64,000 bases of DNA from Silurus meridionalis (Eukaryota > Chordata > Actinopteri > Siluriformes > Siluridae). The position numbers were made by a program, and so were the translations under genes. Shown in pieces: positions 31,917 through 42,812 of this stretch; the stretch's first letter is position 1; every line of letters begins with the position of its first letter. The stretch is taken from assembly GCF_014805685.1 (NCBI RefSeq), contig NC_060901.1, positions 17,029,905-17,093,904 of the forward strand, in the 5' to 3' direction. The notes beneath the pieces were generated by a model. The model searched no databases and had not been told where the DNA came from. It saw nothing but the letters and a program-made list of their open reading frames with translations.

Positions 31917-32155
31917 GTATCTGGGTGGCACCAAATGCCCATTCATTACATTTCATCATTGTTGAGGTATGCAGTGACCTGAAGGCCATTGTGATAGACC
32001 CTCCAAATTCTTGTGTTGCTCAGTGACTTTATGGATATTTAGGCTGTTTTTGAAACCATCCCCGGCTGCACAGAGTGGTCTCCAATTAAACACAACTCCA
32101 TCCAGAGGTAGAGCGTCTGGATGAATTGAACAGATCCGAAGAGAAGAAAGGGACA
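31917..32155 (-). mobile_element. L2-like LINE 3' UTR fragment
   Basis: Matches the internal 3' UTR segments of the copies at 39.2 and 49.9-50.2 kb: CTGGGTGGCACCAAATGCCC, TTTCATCATTGTTGAGGT, GGCTGCACAGAGT and CATCCAGAGGTAGAGCGTC. It lacks the terminal tail. Confidence 0.65.
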
Positions 32156-32164
32156 GAAACACTG

Positions 32165-32590
32165 TTTCTACACCACCAACAGTCAAACATGGAGGTGGAA
32201 GCCTAACAGTTTGGTGTTGTTTTGGAACAGGTAATTTTGAAGAATTTGGAGACCAACATGGCTACCATTCCATACTTCAACTCCATGCAATTCCATCTGG
32301 ACTGCAGCTAATTGATGCTGACTTCACCTTACAACAAGACAATGACCTGAAGCATAAATCCAAGCTCTGTAAGCATTATTAGAGAGCAAATGGTCATCTG
32401 GAGTGTTATCTATTTTGGAATGGCCACAATACTCACTGCACCAAAATCCTGTAGAACTGCTCTGGGATAAACTGAAAAGAAATCTCCAACTAGTGAAGAA
32501 CACCTTTGGCAAGCTTTACAAAAGGGCCAGGCAAAGTATTTCAGCAAAATATTTATAGAATCTACTACTTAACAAACCTTTTAACTCTCT
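32165..32590 (+). mobile_element. Tc1-like transposase fragment
   Basis: The plus strand reads PTVKHGGGSLTVWCCFGTGN, then HAIPSGLQLIDADFTLQQDN (QQDND is the conserved motif before the second acidic residue). Frame-broken C-terminal pieces follow, including the block facing LWDKLKRN. Both N-terminus and terminal repeats are absent. A related short piece lies at 62.13 kb. Confidence 0.8.
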
Positions 32591-32937
32591 GCTAATGTCA
32601 TGTCTAAATCCTAAACAGTTGGAATTTTCTGTCTCCTGGCATATTTGTTTGCTTGGCCCACAGCTGCTGAGAGCTACTTTTAAACATCATCCATTGTTTT
32701 TAGGTGACTAATAGGTACAAATTCGAGGTGGGGATAAAAGCCTGTATCGTTGAACAATCTTAAAGCCACCTTAATGAGATCAAGCCTTGATGTTTCTAAC
32801 TTTATTGATATTGGTGTCTCTTAAAGACTCTTTTCTCTATGATATTGGGTAAGAGGGAGAAACAAAAGAACCATTTATGGTTGTAAATGAAGTAAGCACT
32901 GTGTGTAGCCAGGTGTGTAAAACTACCAACTAAGGAC

Positions 32938-33690
32938 GGAAATATTCACTGATTCGCATCAGTGCATCGACATAAAAGTTAACGCTGTGATGCATCGAAT
33001 TAAAAAAGTGTCTATCGGATACTGGCATTTGTATCACACTGCGTCATTTTTAACAAAAAAAAAAAAAAAAAAAAAAAAAATTTATTTATATCTAATTATT
33101 AGTAAATACTGCTATACTTTTATTATTTAGAAAGTATCCAATCATTTGTGACCAATATTTAATATGTAGGTTGATTTCTCCTCTCTAAACTGTTTCTCGA
33201 GCGTGTTCTCTCAGCACCACTGCTGCCATGTAGATATGAAGTATCACTACACTACGCAGACCGAGGCGTGTCCTGAGAGTGACATAGAATAGAGATTAAC
33301 ATGGCAGAGGTAGAGCTGCATCTTCATTGAGACAGAACAGGAGAAGAACGTCTGGTTTTTAATTTCTTTAAATTTTCTTTCTTTTTTTTGCGCTATGAAC
33401 GCCTGTTTGTGGAAGGGCCATGTGTTAGTAGTCAGAAGGTATTTAAGTAAATGTATGATTTTCTGTCTGTCTAAAGCAAAGAAATGAAAGTGAACCAATC
33501 TGTACAATATTGGATTGCAAAAAGTCCTATTTTTTCCATTGCATCATATTGCATTGTGTTGAATCAAATCGAAATTGGATCGCACTGCATTGTAATCAGG
33601 GCGCATTGTAACGCGTAGTGATTCATATGTATCTTTACTGTATCTTATCTCTGGCTATGCATCGGGATGCAAATCGCATCAGCCTCAGTT
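32938..33690 (+). mobile_element. hAT-like non-autonomous DNA element, near-complete copy
   Basis: Begins with GATTCGCATCAGTGCATCGA and ends with GCTATGCATCGGGATGCAAATCGCATCAG, an imperfect inverted pair around the GATGCAT/GCATCG core. It contains all blocks seen in the partial copies at 5.49 and 6.60 kb (ATGGCAGAGGTAGAGCTGCATCTTCATTGAGACAG region and others). A poly(A) tract (33055-33080) lies inside. No transposase. Superfamily assignment to hAT is by style and is uncertain. Confidence 0.6.
33055..33080. repeat. Poly(A) tract
   Basis: Twenty-six A residues within the hAT-like element. Confidence 0.9.
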
Positions 33691-34327
33691 GTGAAGTCTA
33701 CTAACTGCTGCGCGGTCTTCAATGAAATCAGTTTCTTTTTCCTTTTCCTGTAGTCTTAGCCCACTCTTATAAACACATAAACCTGTAAAAACACTTTAGT
33801 CAGGTTTTCCTGTAATCGATAAGGTACCTTAGATTGGATGCTATTGTTCAAGCTGCTAATTGTAGCCCTAAAGAACTCCTTTGCATTTTATCACGGCTTG
33901 CTAATAAGCCTCCTTTTTTGTCTCCTCTCACTTCAGTTGATCAGATACACGTAGCTTACAGCCAGAAACAAGCAACGCTTGTGTGACCGAGACTACAGAT
34001 GATAAGCTGTATTTCTTTCTGTCTTGCACGCTTCGATGCCTCTGTGTGAATGTATATTTCTGAATATCAGGAGCAGAAAAGAGGAGATGAGTGTTAAGTT
34101 CTTCCCATTCAGGGCACAGACACCCAGCCTCTTCCCGAGTGCTGACAGCTTTTTATGAATTCAAATACACACCTGCTATCTTCAGAAATGCACCTTAGCT
34201 CTGTTCCAGGGCGATCCTGCTAGCCACAATAATAAAAGTTAAAAAGCCATTTTCCTCCCGAGGTCCCTGTATAGCTGTCTGCAGCATGGTACTCTTTACG
34301 TCATGTGAAACTTTAATAGCATTGCAA

Positions 34328-34328
<1 letters not shown>
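33691..34328. other. Unique-looking intron sequence, possible conserved non-coding block
   Basis: No repeat or coding signature. The stretch about 33830-34060 is balanced in composition with several AT-rich homeodomain-like and GATA-like words (CTAATTGTAG, TGATAAGC). It may be regulatory, which needs cross-species alignment to judge. Confidence 0.35.

Positions 34329-34390
<62 letters not shown>
34329..34390. repeat. Microsatellite (CA)n
   Basis: Thirty-one CA units. Confidence 0.97.
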
Positions 34391-34391
<1 letters not shown>

Positions 34392-34726
34392 GTACAAATA
34401 CTGTACTTAAGTAGATTTTCCTGGTATCAGTATTTCACTTCACTATTTATTTCTCTGACAGCTTTTGGTTTGACCGTCGTCGTAGGAGAAGTCACACTGC
34501 AGGAAAGTGTCTGAAATCTTCTGACACTGGCAGAATTTTATTGGAGGAAAGCAAAAACATTGCTCCCGCCATCAATCAGCTGTCAGTGAACATGCCAAAC
34601 CAGCAATCAAAAACTACGGATTTTAGAGTAGGATTATAGGAATCGCTTGGGATACATTTTATTGAAGAGAAATCAATCTACATATAAAATTTTGAGCACA
34701 AAGGTCACTTTCGAAATAATAAAAGT
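34391..34726. other. Intron sequence with no recognised feature
   Basis: No coding or repeat signature was identified before the RTE copy that starts at 34727. Confidence 0.4.
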
Positions 34727-35631
34727 CTTCTTCTTCTTTCGGCTGGCCCATTAGGGATCTTCACAGCGGATCATCCATCTCCATACTACTCCTCTACATC
34801 TGCCTCTTTCAAACCAACTACCTGCATGTCTTTCCTTAACACATCCATAAACCTCCTCCTTGGTCTTCCTCTTTTTCTGCTTCCTGGCGGCTCCATCCTC
34901 AGCATTCTCCTACCGATATAACCCATGTCCCTACTCTGCACATATCCGAACCATCTCAGCTGTGCCTCTCTCACTTTGTCTCCAAAATGTCCATGCATGG
35001 TCCCTCTAATAAACTGATTTCTAATCCTGTCCACCATCGTAACAACAGATGAAAGTCTCAGCATCTTCAGCTCTGCTACCTCCAGCTCCACTTCCTGTCT
35101 TTTACTCAAGTGCCACTGTCTCTTAACCATACAACATCTCAGGTCTCACCACACTCATATAAACTTTCCCTTTCACTCTTATAGATACTCTTCTATCACA
35201 AATCACTCCTGCCACTCTTCTCCACCCACTCCACCCTGCCTGCACTCTACTCTAACACTTCTAACTTCTCTAACACACTCTCCATTACTTTGCACTGTTG
35301 ACCCCAGGTACCTAACTCGTCCAAGAGAAAACCTTCTCCACCTTTTCTCCCTGCAACCACACCACTCCACTGCCCCCCCCTCTCATTTATCTGTCTTACT
35401 CCTACTGACTTTCATTCCCCTTCTCTCCAGCGTGTACCTACACCTCTCCAGGTTCTCCTTCTCTGCAGTCCCACCTCCACCTTGAACCAGTCTGTCATTA
35501 CTACTGCACACTTCACTGCTGTCACACTGACCTCATAAATGTCCTTTACCACCCTCACATACTCTGACACACCAGAGGGGAAATCCCAGATCAAATATCA
35601 GTGACCTTATTTATAAAAAAACTCTGAAAAC
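34727..35631 (-). mobile_element. RTE LINE deletion derivative with captured 5' leader, copy 1
   Basis: On the minus strand it ends in the family tail (GGGCCAGCCGAAAGAAGAAGA, near 34727-34750). It has the C-terminal ORF, then a deletion of about 190 bases that joins KVEVGLQ to the RRTWRGVG region, removing GSALSPF and the FADD catalytic block. The 5' ~50 bases (35583-35631) are not LINE sequence. The same deletion and the same leader occur at 55.3-56.07 kb, so both derive from one altered source. It cannot encode active RT. Confidence 0.85.
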
Positions 35632-37664
35632 CCAAGGACCAAAACTCCTCCACCTTCACCACCTCTTCTCCCTGCAACCACACCACTCCACTGCCCTCCC
35701 TCTCATTCACATACGTACTCTGTCTTACTCCTACTGACTTCATCCCCTTTTCTCCAGCACATACCTCCACCTCTCCAGGCTCTTCTCAACCTGCTCTCTA
35801 CTCTCACCACAAATCACAATATCATCCGCAAACATCATAGTCCAGGGAGGCTCCTGTCTGACCTCGTCCGTCAACCTGTCCATTACCACTGCAAACCGGA
35901 AAGGGCTCAGAGCAGATCCTTGATGCAGTCCAACCTCCACCTTGAACCAGTCTGTTATTCCTACTGCGCACTTCACTGCTGTCACACTGTCCTCATACAT
36001 GTCCTGCACCACCCTCACATACTTCTCTGCCCCACCTGACTTAAACAATACCACAACTCCTCTCTCAGCACTCTGTCGTACGCTTTCTCTAAATCCACAA
36101 ACACACAATGCAACTCCTTCTGACCTTCTCTATACTTTTTATCAAAATTCTCAAAGCAAATAAGGTGTCTTTAGTGCTCTTCCTCGGCATTAAACCATAC
36201 TGTTGCTTACAGATGGTCACCTCTTCTCTCAGCCTGGCTTCCACTACTCTTTCCCATAGTTTCATGGTGTGACTGATCAACTTAATTCCCCTGTAGTTAC
36301 TGCAGGTGTGTACATACCAGTACCGGTACCAGCACACTCCTTCTTCATTCCTCAGGCATCCTCTTACCTTCCAGAATTTTGTTAAACAATCTTGTTAAAA
36401 ACTCCACTGCCATCACTCCTGCCTACTTTTCTCATCTCTCTGTCAATCCTAATTCTGTTTTGCCAACTTCTTTCTCCTTATCATTTCCTGTACTTTCCTC
36501 ATTCCACCTCATTCTTTCTTTCTCTTTCTCTTGTCTTGTCCCTTGTTTTTCTCTTGTCAAACCAAGTATCTTTCTAGCTGTCTCCCTTATCACTTCTGCA
36601 GTAGTTGCCCAATCATCCAGCACCTCTTCACCACCACCGAGCCCCTGTCTGACCTCTTCCCTGAATCTCACACTACAGTCTTCCTCCTTTAGTTTCCACC
36701 ATCTTATTCTTTTTTTTAGTTTTTAATTTTCCTCCTCATCTTCTTTTTCTTTAAAGCAATCCTACAGACCACCATCCGATGCTGATTAGCTACACTGTCC
36801 CCTGCCAACACCTTACAGTCTCTAATCTTCTTCAGGTTGCATCTTCTGCACAGATTATAGTCCACCTTCTTATTATGTGCACCTTCTTCCACTCTTATAC
36901 GTCACCCTATGATCCTCCTTCTTCTTAAAATACATAATTACCACTGCCATTTCCATCCTTTTAGCAAAATCTACCAATGAACATTCTTTCCTAGGTACAC
37001 CTTCTACCACTACATCTAACTCACTCCATAATTTTTAACACTTGTGGAGCATAAGCACTGATGACATTTATTATCACCCTCAACTTCCAGCTTCACGTTC
37101 ATCACCCTATCAGAAACTCTCTTTACCGCCACTACACTCTTACAGTACTCTTCCTTCAGAATCACCCCTACACCATTTCTCTTTCCAGCCACACCATAAT
37201 AGAACAGTTAAAACCCACCTCCAATGTTCCTGGTCTTACTCCCTTTCCACTTGAACTGCTAAACACACAACATATTTACCTTTCTCCTCTCTATCATATC
37301 AACTCCCTCTCTATCTTTAACAGTCATAGTGCCAACATTCAAAGTACCCACCCAAACCTCCACTCACCTCCACTTCTCTATTCCCTGCTGTCTCTGTAGA
37401 CGTCTTCCTCCTCTCCTTCTCCTCCTTCGGCCAACAGTAGCCCAATTTCCACCGGTACCCTGTTGGCTAACGATACCTGTGGTGGTTGTGGGTAACCCGG
37501 GCCTCGCCCGATCCGATATGAAATTCTGATTCATGATCCGCATATTTGATTTGGCACATGTTTTACACTGGATGCCCTTCCTAATGCAACCCTCCCAATT
37601 TACCCGGTCTTGGGACCGGCACTAAGAGTGCACTGGCTTGTGCAAAATCTAATGGCTGGGTTTC
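35632..37664 (-). mobile_element. RTE LINE 5' portion, 3'-truncated and fused to the derivative
   Basis: Read on the minus strand it begins with the 5' UTR (reverse of 37520-37664, including GTGCCGGTCCCAAGACCGGG) and passes through endonuclease and RT regions. It stops inside the C-terminal ORF region at 35632, where the derivative begins. Loss of the 3' end is unusual for a LINE and points to template switching or later deletion. It keeps the ~230-base endonuclease-RT linker (36490-36760) missing from the young copy. Confidence 0.85.
35740..37540 (-). pseudogene. RTE LINE ORF, many breaks
   Basis: Recognisable minus-strand pieces are as follows. 35740-36108: EKYVRVVQDMYEDSVTAVKC, GLHQGSALSPF and MMFADDIVIC with intact catalytic Asp pair. 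36089-36337: YRGIKLISHTMKLWERVVEA and LMPRKSTKDTLFALR. 36432-36671: REEVRQGLGGGEEVLDDWAT, the linker absent from the 29-31 kb copy. The endonuclease part (36800-37440) is only recoverable in short frames. Stops and shifts are frequent, so it is inactive. Confidence 0.85.
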
Positions 37665-38693
37665 TGTTTTACCATTCTAATGGGAAGCATTTACAATGGC
37701 GAACACAAATGAACTGTAAATCATTAGCAATTTCCTGCACAGTGACGATAAACAGATGGGCAAACTCTGTTCCTTTTGTCGTCACAATCTGCATTTTAAA
37801 TTGAGGTTTATGACCTTTACATTCAAAAGTACTCACTAATCTAGAAACTCCTGCTATGCAAAACAGAACTCTGAGTAGGAATAAAGTTTGCATGAGAGGG
37901 TTTTCAAAATGCAAACAGAAAGTGTATAAGGAAACACAGTTTATTAGTACCAGATTATGGTCTAGAATAGTATTTAGCGATTTTGAATGCCCTGGTTTGA
38001 AGACAGTGCTAGTTAGTTTAGCTAAGGAAATTGTACAGGGAATTTTGTCCAATGTAGGCTGGGGTATCATAATATAGCAAAAGTTTCATGCTTGGTATCT
38101 TAGCGTAGGATTTCAGCTTAGGATGACTTCTAAAATTGGAATATGTCTTTACAAGTTCTAACCTTGTAGAGACATTTGGCTGGTGTCCATTTTTTTTTTT
38201 AAAGCAGAGCATCTAAAAATGCTTCTGCACATGATTCTTTCTGATTATGGAAATTAAAGACTGTGGTATAGACAGCCTTAAATAGCTGCATTATTAATTG
38301 ATTGTGTGTGCGTGTGTGTTCATGTTGGCTAGACTCTATTAAAGAACAGGTGGCAGCAGTTTAATGTTGTCATGCAGTTGTGAAAAAACGGATGCAGGAA
38401 TCAATAATGAAGCATGAAATTTAGGAGGAAGATGAGTTTTTGTTTTTTGCTTTCGCTTTCACTCTACTGACACTTTTCTTCCTGTGACCATGAAATCTGT
38501 GACAATGGCACAAATTTCTGGGTTTTTCCTCCCCCGTATGCTACGTTCTAATAAATTAGGAGTGACAGTCAAAATAACCTGTTCAGTGTGTGTGAATGTG
38601 ATACTTACTGTAGATACAGTGTACTGCACTGAATTCATGCTTTTTCATGTCAGAAAAAGAGCTTGTCCAAGAGCCTTTTGTACTGATATGGAA
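37665..38693. other. Intron sequence with no recognised feature
   Basis: No repeat family recognised. Overlapping open frames at 37669-38070 (minus) and 37856-38077 (plus) have no recognisable domain and no supporting splice context. Confidence 0.4.
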
Positions 38694-38935
38694 ATATCAA
38701 GTCAAGTCAAGTCAAGTTTATTTGTATAGCGCTTTTCACAACAGACATTGTTTTAAAGCTTTACAGAAATCAACAGTCAAGGTGAATGGTGTGTATTCAT
38801 CCCTGATGAGCAAGCCATGGCGACTGTGGCAAGGAAAAACTCCCTTAGATGTAATGAGGAAGAAACCTTGAGAGGAACCAGACTCAAAAGGGGAACCCAT
38901 CCTCATTTGGGTGAAATATCATATGATGGACAAAG
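38694..38935 (-). mobile_element. L2-like LINE 3' end, minus strand
   Basis: Plus-strand AAGTCAAGTCAAGTTTATTTG is the reversed tail, followed by TATAGCGCTTTTCACAACAG, AAAGCTTTACAG and GAAGAAACCTTGAGAGGAACC. It is nearly identical to the next copy at 39022-39240 and in the same orientation. Only the 3' UTR is present. Confidence 0.85.
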
Positions 38936-39021
38936 TGTAACCACAATGCAACAGTGTTTGTACTAATTCTAGCTAGCAGTAGCAGTGAACTGTAATTTAT
39001 GGATATTTTGGTGCCACCCTT

Positions 39022-41600
39022 TTCAATTCAATTCAATTCATTTTTATTTGTATAGCGCTTTTCACAACAGACATTGTTTTAAAGCTTTACAGAAATCAAC
39101 AGTCAAGGTGAATGGTGTGTATTCATCCCTGATGAGCAAGCCATGGCGACTGTGGCAAGGAAAAACTCCCGAGATGGCATAAGGAAGAAACCTTGAGAGG
39201 AACCAGACTCAAGAGGGAACCCATCCTCATCTGGGTTGCACCAAATGTCCATTTAAAGCAGATATACAATGCTGCGGGGTACAGTGATGACGATCAGAAG
39301 CAAACTGCACTCCTGAGTCAGTGCAGCCGACACCAACTACAGTCCAATCCGTCCTCAAAGCACCCGTTCTACTCCGGAATTACATGGAACCACCCAAGGT
39401 GTTGATGAGAGACCGTCCCAAGCTGCACAGAAGTGTGAAGATCCACGGAGGGGAGAGGGGCTGGAACAGTGGTCACTGGAGCCTCAGGAGCATGTTTAAC
39501 TCGACCGAGAGAGAGAGAGAGAGAGAGAGGGTGATGGGAAGAGAAAGATATGGATTATTAAGTGTCCCTATTGGTGTATGAAAGTTAATGTCACTGTGCA
39601 GTTTGGACTCCGGCAAGACTCGCTATGGCAGCATAACTAAAAGGGAGAACCAGAAGGTAACACAGACATGAGGATCTCTGGGATGAGGCGACCCACCACA
39701 CCACCGTCAACAAACCCGAGTGAACGTGTGAATGTGAGGGGATGACAGCATACAAATATACCAGTTCACCAAACACTCATATCCCTCCACATCTGAGCCT
39801 TTACCTAAAAAAAATCTACTGATAAAAGGCTTGACTAAATAAATGAGTTTTCAACCTCGACTTGAACACTGAGACTGTGTCCGAGTCCCGAACACTGGTT
39901 GGAAGGCTGTTCCATAACTGTGGGGCTTTATAAGAGAAAGATCTGCCCCCTGCTGTAGTCTTCATTATTTGAGGAACCAACAGATAGCCAGCACCTTTTG
40001 ATCTAAGTATGCGTGGAGGATCATACTGGTACAGAAGTTCACTCAGATACTGTGGTGCGAGACCGTTAAGTGCTTTATACGTCAGTAGTAATATTTTATA
40101 ATCAATGCGAGATTTGATTGGGAGCCAGTGTAGACTCATTAAAACAGGGGTGATGTGGTCATATTTCCTAGATCTAGTGAGGACTCTTGCTGCTGCATTC
40201 TGAACTAACTGAAGCTTATTTATGCACTTACTCGGACACCCAGACAGTAAAGTGTTACAGTAATCTAATCTAGAAGTAACAAAAGCATGAACTAGTTTTT
40301 CTGCATCCTGTAATGACATCATATTTCTAATTTTAGCAATATTTCTAAGGTGAAAGAGGCGATCCTGGTAATATTATTCACGTGAGACTCAAAGGAAAGA
40401 ATCGGGTCTATAATCACACCAAGGTCTTTGACAGCCGTACACGCTGAAACAGAAACACCATCCAAGTTTACTTCTAGCTGCATGTGGTCCTGGTAAAAGT
40501 ACTTCCGTCTTATCTGAGTTGAGCAGAAGAAAGTTATTAAGCATCCACTGTCTAATGTCCTTTACACACTTCTCAACATTGTTAAGCTGATCTCGCTCAT
40601 CTGTCTTTGCTGAAATATACAGCTGTGTGTCATCAGCATAGCAATGGAAGCGAATCCCATGTTTATGAATGATTTCACCAAGAGGCAGCATATATAAAGA
40701 GAAAAGCAGAGGGCCTAAGACAGATCCTTGAGGAACACCAAACTTGACCTCATAAAGTGTGGAGAACTCACCATTTACATCAACAAATTGATAGCGATCA
40801 GTCAAATAAGACCTGAGCTAAGAGAGAGCTGTTCCCTTTATTCCAACAACGTTCTCAAGTCTAGCAAGCAGTATAGTGTGATCAATGGTGTCAAAAGCTG
40901 CACTAAGGTCGAGCAAAACAAGTAAAGAGACAAAACCCTGATCAGAGGCCAATAACAGGTCATTTACCACCTTAACTAGCGCCGTCTCTGTGCTATGATG
41001 AGGCCGAAATCCTGACTGATACATTTCAAAAATGTTATTCATAAGTAGGTGTGAGCATAACTGCTGTGCTACAACCTTTTCTAAAATTTTGGATATAAAG
41101 GGGAGATTTGATATTGGTCTGTAGTTGGATAACTGACATGGGTCAAGGTCAGGTTTCTTAATAAGGGGGTGGATAACTGCCAGTTTAAAGGATTTTGGTA
41201 CATAACCAGTGCTAATGGAAGAGTTAATTATTTTTAAAACAGGTTCAATTACCTCTGGAGTTATCTGTTTAAAGAAACTTGTCGGCAAGGGATCGAGAAT
41301 GCAGGTTGATGATTTTGATAAGGAGATTAATGAAATTAAGTCATTCTCATGAATAGAAGTTTATAGTTGATTGTCTGCTATAATGACACTGCTGTCTACA
41401 GGGTTACTTGTAAAATAATTTGGATTTATATTAACTGTCTGGATTTCTTGCCTGATGTTTTCAATTTTATTATTAAAAAAGTTCATGAAATCATTACTAC
41501 CTAATGATGGTGTGCATGTTAGTGCAGTGCTTTTATTTCCTGTTAATTTTGCTACCGTGCTGAATAAAAATCTAGGATTATGCTTGTTATAAGGCTGGTT
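39022..41600 (-). mobile_element. L2/CR1-group LINE, 5'-truncated, minus strand
   Basis: The 3' UTR occupies 39022-39815 and ends in an (ATTGA)n-type tail (plus-strand TTCAATTCAATTCAATTCA at 39022-39041). The ORF occupies 39816-41600 with reverse transcriptase and C-terminal domain; the endonuclease part is missing. At about 41600 it meets a plus-strand copy of its own 3' end, giving an inverted arrangement. Pieces of the same family are scattered through the window. Confidence 0.88.
39507..39529. repeat. Microsatellite (GA)n in the LINE 3' UTR
   Basis: About eleven GA units. Confidence 0.85.
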
Positions 41601-41621
41601 CCTCTCAAGGTTTTTACTCAT
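39816..41621 (-). pseudogene. L2-like LINE reverse transcriptase ORF, few breaks
   Basis: Four minus-strand frames lie end to end. 41361-41621: NPRFLFSTVAKLTGNKS, the pre-RT region. 40818-41288: [35 protein letters not shown] and [13 protein letters not shown]. 40389-40805: [22 protein letters not shown] and [11 protein letters not shown], with the catalytic YADD intact. 39816-40322: VTSRLDYCNTLLSG, LVQNAAARVLT, HWLPIKSRIDYKILLLTYKA and FSYKAPQLWNSLP. The breaks are a stop near 41350, a Trp-to-stop change near 40815 and a frameshift near 40450-40330. RT would copy the LINE RNA at the target site. This copy is dead but fairly young-looking. Confidence 0.9.
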
Positions 41622-41785
41622 GCCATCTCAGGGAGTTTTTTCTTGCCACAGTTTGCTATTATGTTCTGGTTTGCTATTTAGGGACAAACTTACATCCTTT
41701 TATGACTGCTTTATCTTTGTAACATTGCTTTGAGACAATGTCCATTGTTGAAAGCGCTATACAAATAAAATTGAATTAATTTGAA
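41590..41785 (+). mobile_element. L2-like LINE 3' end, plus strand, head-to-head with the minus copy
   Basis: Reads TGGTTCCTCTCAAGGTTTTT, ...GGGAGTTTTTTCTTGCCACA, CATTGCTTTGAGACAATGTC and AAGCGCTATACAAATAAAAT, then an ATTGAATTAATTTG tail. It is the same 3' UTR seen reversed at 39.02 kb. The 41580-41621 bases are shared between the two opposed copies. Confidence 0.85.
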
Positions 41786-41869
41786 CACACTAATCTTGCT
41801 TGAAATGCAGACTGACGATATTACTTGCCTGCGCTTTAGCTTCAGAAGCCAAAAATAACAAGGAACAAA

Positions 41870-42812
41870 ATAATGGTTGTATGAAACCTTGTAAAATATC
41901 AGTTTCCTTTCAGGAACTCGAGCTGCTTCGAAACGATTTTTGGAACGCGCCCTGGTGTTCACGCTCTAAAATAACGTGTGTAATCAGTCAAAAATTGGAT
42001 GCTGTCCATCACCGGCGGGGTGACGTCACGACCAAAAAGTATAAAACGCATATAAAGTGAAGGCAGCAGCAGCTTCTGTTTGTTAATGAAGCGCTCTATG
42101 TATTTTGTTTCATTGTTTGTCAAAAAAAAATAAAAATAAAAAAAAATTAATTAAAAGCAAGCAAAAAAGTGAAGCACACTTTCTGGCTGTGCGCTCCTTC
42201 TTGCCCTCGCTATATTATGGGAATGGGATACGCACAGCTTGTGTGTTGCTTGCTTGGGAGCGAAGCATGCAAAGTCGGTTCTCGAGGGAGCTGACTGTGA
42301 TCACTGTCTTTGTGCTCGCTCCGCTCCCGCTGGGCACTCTTGGAGGTGGGTGCCCTAGCATCTCGAGGGTCTGGCCCCGCTCTCGCAGAGGCAGAGCGCC
42401 ATGCCAGCTCCTGGGGTTCACAGCTGGACCTTGCCGAGGGTTTCGAGACAGGCATGTCCCTATCTTCAACCTCACCTGCTCGTTCCAGCGCTTGCTCACA
42501 GGCTTTGGCAGCACGCCTTTTGGCGAATTCTTTAACCTGCGACAAGCGCATGCAGCTCCACCTCTATTTTTCTCAGAGGGGGAGCAGGGGCCGCGCTCTG
42601 CGATACGCTAGCCGAGGAGCTTACAGAGGTTGTAACGCGTGTTGTTGCCAAGCTAGATATAACTTGGCTGGCTCATGAACAGAAAGTGCTTTCATCTAGT
42701 AAATAAGTGGTTAATTCTGGTGACCACAGAAAGGCACCTCTGGCTCACTCTGTCTGATAGAGACAGGGCCATACTGCTGGATGTCCCACTAACTCCTTTT
42801 GGCCTCTTCAAC
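41870..42812 (+). mobile_element. DIRS-like retroelement, 5' terminal repeat and gag start
   Basis: Starts with CTTTCAGGAACTCGAGCTGC, which recurs in the terminal region of the 59.8-62.1 kb DIRS-like element (CTTTCAGGAACTTGAGCTGC, about 60148). It continues through a leader containing GTATAAAACGCATATAAAG (possible promoter) into a broken gag-like coding region. RT, RNase H and recombinase are absent. The L2 copy at 42813 interrupts or ends it. Confidence 0.7.
42200..42805 (+). pseudogene. DIRS-like gag remnant
   Basis: One plus frame reads HSLCVACLGAKHAKSVLEGA, then DCDHCLC, resembling the conserved N-terminal Cys/His segment of fish DIRS gag proteins. Later, near 42625-42690, it reads VVTRVVAKLDITWLAHEQKV, another DIRS gag block. 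The long open frames in other phases here (42105-42611, 42310-42678 and two antisense ones) are shadows that arise from GC-richness. Confidence 0.6.

Noticed and set aside
36379..37529. Plus-strand open frames rich in Ser, Pro and Leu
   Set aside because: Antisense shadows of the minus-strand RTE copy.
37669..38077. 133-codon minus frame overlapping a 73-codon plus frame
   Set aside because: No recognisable domain, no start or splice context, AT-rich composition like the surrounding intron.
42105..42678. Overlapping frames up to 168 codons on both strands
   Set aside because: GC-rich DIRS-like gag/leader region; the only frame with family similarity is a different, broken one.
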